A DNA stretch of 64,000 bases from Rhizohabitans arisaemae (GTDB lineage Bacteria; Actinomycetota; Actinomycetes; Streptosporangiales; Streptosporangiaceae). The notes under the pieces are model-generated. The model searched no databases and was not told the DNA's origin. It saw nothing but the letters and a program-made list of their open reading frames with translations. The stretch is from assembly GCF_025996515.1 (NCBI RefSeq), contig NZ_BLRH01000009.1, forward strand, positions 496,001-560,000. The letters are read 5' to 3'. Made by a program: the position numbers and the translations under genes. This document shows positions 59,145 through 64,000 of the stretch, piece by piece. Each line of letters opens with the position of its first letter. The first letter of the stretch is position 1.

Positions 59145-60917
59145 TTACTCCCATAGTGACCCTCTCTTCGGGCTCTTCGGGTACTTCGAGTTCGCTTCCG
59201 AGGGGTCCGGCAGCGGCCAAGTGTGGATGTCCTTGTGGTCGGTCACGACCTTGGCCAGGGACTGCAGCGATGTCGAATACACATCCCAGTAGCTGGAGTG
59301 GGGGTTTGTCACCGGTCCCTGCGTTACCGGGAGCGCACGGGCGCCAAAGTGCGGCTCACTGGGATCCTGCCCGAACCATCGAAAGTCAGCTACCGGATCC
59401 CCTTCCACTTCCCCCACCCACACCTTCCTGGGGTCAATCCCAAGATGAGACGCCTCACGAACCCCGACCCCGGGGCTACCCACGAAGACGAACCGGTCGG
59501 CCAAAGCACCCGGCCTCAGCTCAGCCGCCTTTCCAGTCACCAGCGACCCGTAACTGTGCCCCAGGATCGTCAGCCCGTCCGGTCCCTCCCCCCGATGGGT
59601 GGCCCGCAGCCCGTCGGTGAATCCCGCCAGGATGGCCCCTCCCCTCTCCGCAGGGTTGTCCAGGACCACCGACTTTCCCGGGTTCGTTATGTCGGAGGCA
59701 GAGAGCTGCGGGGCGTCATAACCCAACCATGCGATCGAAGCGACCGTCTGTCCCTCGCCCCATCGACGGGTCTCGTCCCAGAGCTTCCGAGCTCTTTCGA
59801 AGTCCCCTGCGGCGCTGTCCAGGTTGGTGGTGAGGCCGGGGACGTAGGCGACCACCTGGTCGGCGGTGTCGGGGTCGCCGTAGGAGATGACGGCGCGGCC
59901 GACCGGGCCTCCGGGGTCGAAGGCGAGGAGAAGGGCCGCGGGACGGCCGTTGATCCCGCCGGCGGCCAGCCCGCCTTCCACCTGGCCGACCCGCTGGAGG
60001 ATCCGGCGTTGTTCCGCCGCCTTCTCCTCCCAGCCTTCGGGTTTGCGGGACAGGATGTCGTTCAGGGCACGTTGGGCGGCGGCCTTGCGCTGCCCCAGCA
60101 CCGTGCGGTTGGCGCTGTCGCGGACCCCGGACGGGATGCCGTTGAGCCTGCCCAGCCCGACGGGATCGCTTGCGAGCAACGCGGCTCTGGTCGCGGCGTC
60201 CAGGGTGATCCACCAGGTGTTGATCCGGGCCGCCAGGCCGGGGTCGGTCCCGCGTTCCTGGAGTTTCATGAGCCGGTCGAAGGAGGCGTCGTCCCCGGTC
60301 TGGGCCTCCGCGAGGAGTTTGCCGGCGCCCGCGGGGTCGGGGGCGTGCCCGCCGAACAGCCCGTATCCGGTCATCCCCGCGGTGAACGGGAGTTCGGGGC
60401 CGGTACGGCGGATCGCGTCGAGCCGCCGGGCGAGGTCGGTGACCTGGCCGGCCGCCCATTCCCCGGCTGTCCCGACGGTCCGGCCGGGGGCCGCGGGCAC
60501 GCAGAGGGCGGTGAGTTCGCCGTGGATCCGGGGACCGGCCTGGGTGAGCTGGTCGCCGGCCCGCCGGAGTTCGGCGATCAGGTGCTCCAACCGTGCCGGG
60601 TCGATGCCGGTGAACGAGCCCGGTGGGGAGGTGGCCACGGTGATTTGGGTTGACACCCGTGGGAGCGCCGGGACCTGCCCGCCGAGCTGTCTGATCCGAT
60701 GCGCGACGTTCTCCATGGCTTCGGTGAGCGCCTGCTGGAGGGCGCGCCGCCGCTGCGTGAGTTCGTCGGTGAACTTGGTGGAGCCACCGCCGACCCAGGT
60801 CAGGCCGCTCATCGACACCAGCGGTCCGTCGAGGAGCCGATGCGTTTCCCCTGCGATGCGAATAATCCGGCCGAGCGCTTGCTCTTCTGCCCTAGCGGAT
60901 CCCACCCCGGTATCCAC
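59145..60917 (-). CDS. DUF1023 alpha/beta hydrolase with N-terminal helical domain
   Basis: A 590-residue protein. The C-terminal ~300 residues are a DUF1023-type alpha/beta hydrolase with nucleophile elbow GHSYGS (LTILGHSYGSLVTGKAAEL), a preceding YVPGLTTNLDSA and a late His in NPHSSYWDVY. The N-terminal ~280 residues are helical (GLTWVGGGSTKFTDELTQRR), resembling the WXG100-like regions of actinobacterial secretion-associated proteins. GTG 60917 or 60905 are possible starts and neither has a clear ribosome site. No signal peptide is seen. A downstream lipoprotein suggests a cell-envelope role. Confidence 0.85.
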   Translation of the reverse strand: MDTGVGSARAEEQALGRIIRIAGETHRLLDGPLVSMSGLTWVGGGSTKFTDELTQRRRALQQALTEAMENVAHRIRQLGGQVPALPRVSTQITVATSPPGSFTGIDPARLEHLIAELRRAGDQLTQAGPRIHGELTALCVPAAPGRTVGTAGEWAAGQVTDLARRLDAIRRTGPELPFTAGMTGYGLFGGHAPDPAGAGKLLAEAQTGDDASFDRLMKLQERGTDPGLAARINTWWITLDAATRAALLASDPVGLGRLNGIPSGVRDSANRTVLGQRKAAAQRALNDILSRKPEGWEEKAAEQRRILQRVGQVEGGLAAGGINGRPAALLLAFDPGGPVGRAVISYGDPDTADQVVAYVPGLTTNLDSAAGDFERARKLWDETRRWGEGQTVASIAWLGYDAPQLSASDITNPGKSVVLDNPAERGGAILAGFTDGLRATHRGEGPDGLTILGHSYGSLVTGKAAELRPGALADRFVFVGSPGVGVREASHLGIDPRKVWVGEVEGDPVADFRWFGQDPSEPHFGARALPVTQGPVTNPHSSYWDVYSTSLQSLAKVVTDHKDIHTWPLPDPSEANSKYPKSPKRGSLWE

Positions 60918-61039
60918 GAGTGATCACAATGGCACAGCGCCGAAGGTTCGCCAACCCAATCTGACACACCGGCTTTACTCCCGGCGGAGAAACCTGGGCT
61001 CCAACTCGCTTGAGCCGCCGCAGGCCGGAAGCGGGTCGT

Positions 61040-61105
61040 CGTCCGGTACGGGCTGCGCCTTCGACCACTCGGGCATGGCGGGGCACGCGCCGCCCGTACC
61101 GGACG
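61040..61105. terminator. 14-bp inverted repeat downstream of the MBL gene
   Basis: CGTCCGGTACGGGC (61040-61053) and GCCCGTACCGGACG (61092-61105) pair perfectly around a 38-base loop, ten bases past the leftward MBL stop. Confidence 0.6.
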
Positions 61106-61114
61106 ATCGCGGGC

Positions 61115-61801
61115 CTAGGAAAGGGTCGCGGGGAGGGTTTCCCATTGGACGGGGTCGTGGCCGTGGACGATGAGGGCGTTCTCCGACTCGGCGAGCTTGA
61201 CGAGTCTGGCGGTGGCGGCGCGGACGGCGGCTTCGTCGAGGTCGAAGGGGTAGACGGGCCGGCGCTCGGGGTCGAGGGCGGCGGCGGTGGGGATGGCGTC
61301 GACGGCGAGCAGGACCGGGCGGGTGGGGAGCCGGACCAGGACGGACTGGTGCCCCGGCACGTGCCCGCCGCTCTCGATGAGCTCGATGCCGGGCAGCAGG
61401 GTGTGGTCGCCCGTGACACGGCGATACCGCAGCTCCGGCAGATCCCAATATTTCCGGAAACGTTCGATACGTGGGACGGTCCCCGAGGTCGCGACCCGGT
61501 AGTGGCCGTCCTGCACCCAGAACTCGGCGTCCGGGAACGCCCCGTGGTTGCCCGCGTGATCGGGGTCGAAGTGGGAGCAGACCACATGGGCGACATCGGC
61601 GGGGGCGAACCCCAGCGCGGCCAGGCGGCTGACCACGTCCTCGCCCTCGGCCACCCGGATCGGCCCGTCGGCCTGGCCGCCGAGCTCGGCCGGGTAGCCG
61701 GTGTCGACCAGCACGTTCCCCGAGCCGGTCCTGATCAGGTAGGCGGCGACGGGCCCGCCCGTGGCCCGGACCGTGCCGACCCGCAGCGGATGGAGGATCA
61801 T
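61115..61801 (-). CDS. MBL fold hydrolase (N-acyl-homoserine-lactonase-like)
   Basis: A 228-residue metallo-beta-lactamase-fold protein with metal motif CSHFDPDHAGNHG, a later His in GGHVPGHQS, Asp in LLAVDAIP and the terminal His in IVHGHDP. The HFDPDHxG pattern and length resemble lactonases that quench acyl-homoserine-lactone signals; other esters are possible. There is no signal peptide. Its start overlaps the GT39 stop by four bases, so it is expressed with that gene. Confidence 0.88.
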   Translation of the reverse strand: MILHPLRVGTVRATGGPVAAYLIRTGSGNVLVDTGYPAELGGQADGPIRVAEGEDVVSRLAALGFAPADVAHVVCSHFDPDHAGNHGAFPDAEFWVQDGHYRVATSGTVPRIERFRKYWDLPELRYRRVTGDHTLLPGIELIESGGHVPGHQSVLVRLPTRPVLLAVDAIPTAAALDPERRPVYPFDLDEAAVRAATARLVKLAESENALIVHGHDPVQWETLPATLS

Positions 61802-63822
61802 CGGGTTGTCTCCGTTCGATGGCGGACGCAGTCGTACAGGACCGAGACGGACCCGGCCTTCGGATCGGCCGAGTACCGGCTCGGCTCGACCCGGGAGCAG
61901 TTGGCTGCCAGCCAGCGCTTGCGGGCCAGGCCGGTGGGGCTGTCGAAGTGGAAGCCGCCGAGCAGCACGTACCGCAGCTCACCGGATTTGATCAACGTGG
62001 AGAGTCCGTCCGGCGTGGGGGCCGGGGCGGTCCCGGCGAAACCGCCCATCGGCAGGATCGGCAGCCCGAGCCCGGCGATGTACGGCGTGGCCGCGGTGGC
62101 TCCGGTGGTGGCCATCAGGTAGCGCTCGCCCCGCCGCTCGGCCAGCAGGAGGTCGCGGAGGCGCGGATCCACCACCGGGATCATGCCCCACAGGTCGGCC
62201 GTGCCCGGCAGCTCACCCCGGGCGGGCGGCGAGTCCTCGCCGGCCGGCGCGTCGCCGGGGGGCCGCGGCCCGGCCAGCGGATCGAAGGTCTGGAAGAACG
62301 TCGCCAGGGGGCTGCCCGGCGGGTTGAGCGTGCTGAGCGTCCAGGCGAGCGGGGCGGCGAGCACGGCGACGACGGCGACGGCGGCCACCGGGGCGAGCAG
62401 GGCCGGGGAGGCGCTCCGGGCGATCCGGCGGAACCGGAACACCCCGAGCGCGACGACCGAGACGGCGGTGGCGGTCCCGACGACCGGGGAGAGCCAGGGC
62501 AGGTGGTCGGGTGTCCGGGAGAGCACCACCGTCGCCCACGCCCCGGTGACGACGATCCCCACCGGGAGCACCCAGGTGAACCGGACCCCTTCCCGCCAGG
62601 CGCGGACGGCCAGGACCGTACCGACGCCCACGACCGCGGCGATCGCCGGGGTCAGGACCACCGTGTAGTAGGGGTGGATGCCCACGGCCCCGCTGAGCAG
62701 CAGCGCGTACAGCGTCAGCCAGCCGCCCCACAGATACCAGCCGGTGCGCTCGGCGTCGGTGCGCCCCCGTTTCCGGGTCGTCCGCAGCCCGGCGAACAGC
62801 AGCAGCGCCGCCAGCGGAAGCAGCCAGGAGATCTGGCCGCCGAGCTGCGGGTTGAGCAGCCGCTCCAGACCCGGCCAGCCGCCCTGGTTGAGCGGGATCG
62901 GCTGCCCGTCGCCGAGCGGCCAGGGGAAGCCCTGCCCCTCGGGGATGTCGGGGATCGCGGCCCGGGCGGTCAGGTTGTAGCCGAACGCCATCTGCCAGGC
63001 GGAGTCGGCGACGCTCCCGTCCACGTACGGCCGGGAGCCGGCGGGGGTGAGCGCCACGGCGAGCAGCCAGAGCGAGGAGACCCCGATGGTGACCGCGCCG
63101 AAGACGGCCGAATGGGCGAGGCGGCGACGCAGCGGTCCCTCGGCGCGGAACAGGTGGACCAGGCCGAGGACGGGAAGGAGAACGAGCCCTTGCGCCAGTT
63201 TGACGTTGAAGGCCAGGCCGAGGGCGACCCCGGCGAGGACGAGCCGGCTCAGCCGCCCGGTCGCCAGGGCGCTCTGGAACAGGGCGACCGCCGTGACGAG
63301 GGTGAGCACGAGGAAGGTGTCGGGGAGGTTGACCCGGGCGGTGGCCGCCGTGATCGGGGTGAGCGTGAACACGAAGGCGGCCAGGACACCGGCGGCGGGC
63401 CCCGCCCAGCGACGTACCGCGACGGCGAGGATCGGGACCGTCGCCGCCCCCGCGAGTACCTGCGGGAGCAGCAGTGCCCAGGCGTGCGGGCCGAACAGCG
63501 CGACGGAGAGGGCCTGCGGCCAGATCCCGGCGGGACTCTTGTCGATCGTGGTGAAACCGCTCGGGTCGAACGCGCCGAACAGGAAGTTCTCCCAGTTCAG
63601 CGACATGCTTCGCGCCGCGGCGGCGTAGTACAGGTTGGCGGGGGAACCGGTGATCCCGAAGGCGTACAGGGCACCGGCGAACGCGGTGGCGAGCACGATC
63701 AAGCCGGTGAACGGGATGCGGCGCCGACCGGGCGACGCCGGAGGCGCATCGTCGATCGGGGAGGGTACGACTGCAGGGGCGGGGGTGGCCCGGACGCCCA
63801 CGGCGGAACTCACGTCGTCCAC
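61798..63822 (-). CDS. GT39/ArnT-like glycosyltransferase
   Basis: A 674-residue multi-pass membrane glycosyltransferase of the ArnT/PMT-like GT39 family. A short cytoplasmic N-terminus leads to about 11-12 membrane segments; the first loop contains NLYYAAAARSMSLNWENFLF and the family-typical TTIDKSPAGIWPQAL with acidic residues. A Pro-rich region and a soluble ~130-residue C-terminal domain follow. It transfers a sugar from a polyprenyl phosphate carrier to an extracytoplasmic acceptor. ATG 63822 is the natural start. Confidence 0.9.
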   Translation of the reverse strand: MDDVSSAVGVRATPAPAVVPSPIDDAPPASPGRRRIPFTGLIVLATAFAGALYAFGITGSPANLYYAAAARSMSLNWENFLFGAFDPSGFTTIDKSPAGIWPQALSVALFGPHAWALLLPQVLAGAATVPILAVAVRRWAGPAAGVLAAFVFTLTPITAATARVNLPDTFLVLTLVTAVALFQSALATGRLSRLVLAGVALGLAFNVKLAQGLVLLPVLGLVHLFRAEGPLRRRLAHSAVFGAVTIGVSSLWLLAVALTPAGSRPYVDGSVADSAWQMAFGYNLTARAAIPDIPEGQGFPWPLGDGQPIPLNQGGWPGLERLLNPQLGGQISWLLPLAALLLFAGLRTTRKRGRTDAERTGWYLWGGWLTLYALLLSGAVGIHPYYTVVLTPAIAAVVGVGTVLAVRAWREGVRFTWVLPVGIVVTGAWATVVLSRTPDHLPWLSPVVGTATAVSVVALGVFRFRRIARSASPALLAPVAAVAVVAVLAAPLAWTLSTLNPPGSPLATFFQTFDPLAGPRPPGDAPAGEDSPPARGELPGTADLWGMIPVVDPRLRDLLLAERRGERYLMATTGATAATPYIAGLGLPILPMGGFAGTAPAPTPDGLSTLIKSGELRYVLLGGFHFDSPTGLARKRWLAANCSRVEPSRYSADPKAGSVSVLYDCVRHRTETTR

Positions 63823-63921
63823 TGGGATTCGTCTTCCTGCTCGGTGTCCTGTTCGGTGGAGACCACAAGGCTCACCGGACCGGCTCGTGGCACGGTAGAG
63901 GTCGGGTCGAAGCGGGCCCGA

Positions 63922-64000
63922 TCACCAGGGGCGCCTCGGCGAGGTGCGGACGGGGAACCGGGTGTCGGCGAAGGAGTAGAGGCCGAGCGGCGGCGGGACG
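63922..64000 (-). CDS. Possible 3' end of next leftward gene
   Basis: In one leftward frame the last 79 bases read PPPLGLYSFADTRFPVRTSP and three further residues before a TGA at 63922-63924. This looks like a real C-terminus, but it is too short to assign; its start lies outside the window. Confidence 0.35.
   Translation of the reverse strand, partial: VPPPLGLYSFADTRFPVRTSPRRPW

Overview
The window reads as a very GC-rich chromosome from a filamentous actinomycete. The supporting genes are a SARP/AfsR regulator, the XRE-DUF5753/DUF397/HATPase trio, F420/FMN luciferase-like oxidoreductases, many GTG starts and heavily overlapping operons. The order Streptosporangiales is plausible but is only an inference. 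I found no rRNA, tRNA, CRISPR array, prophage or intact transposase.

Layout. 1-7.1 kb: a truncated TPR-CHAT caspase-like protease gene, divergent from a subtilisin-family protease, followed by a large LuxR ATPase regulator. 7.2-9.2 kb: a zinc-type oxidoreductase and a lone ABC ATPase. 9.4-20.7 kb: a long, tightly coupled catabolic operon (alpha/beta hydrolase, dihydroorotase-like cyclic amidase, luciferase-like monooxygenase, aldehyde dehydrogenase, thiamine-diphosphate enzyme, complete ABC importer, isochorismatase-fold amidase) ending next to a GntR regulator; two MFS exporters follow. 24-34.4 kb: a second catabolic block with a leftward operon (importer, ATZ/TRZ amidohydrolase, metallo-beta-lactamase-fold hydrolase, rhodanese, YceI) divergent from a rightward operon (CaiB CoA transferase, amidohydrolase, LigB/LigA-type extradiol dioxygenase). 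A short motif close to ATTGGATWCAA occurs at the start of four of these transcription units, so both blocks probably form one GntR regulon.

34.4-45 kb: housekeeping and accessory genes (hemerythrin, DUF2218, DODA-type dioxygenase, secreted beta-helix protein, XRE/DUF397/HATPase, a CsoR-family sensor, a nucleotidyltransferase, an LLM oxidoreductase, a CPx metal ATPase with a CsoR-like operator). 45-58.4 kb: an aromatic-polyketide-like tailoring locus without a minimal PKS: SARP, SchA/CurD protein, two P450s, DUF1772 protein, KAS III, PadR, and three FAD monooxygenases, one fused to an ABM domain. A shared ATGTAG-N5-CTACAY site suggests that PadR controls the SARP gene. 58.5-64 kb: lipoprotein, DUF1023 hydrolase, lactonase-like MBL protein, GT39 glycosyltransferase and a fragment of the next gene.

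The most unusual signal is non-coding. Two gaps downstream of rightward genes at convergent gene ends (23.5-24.0 and 54.1-54.8 kb) each carry a copy of a roughly 155-bp twin-hairpin element whose first stem shows compensatory base changes, followed by related tandem units. In the second gap a 211-bp inverted-repeat element with a long nested hairpin lies within the units.
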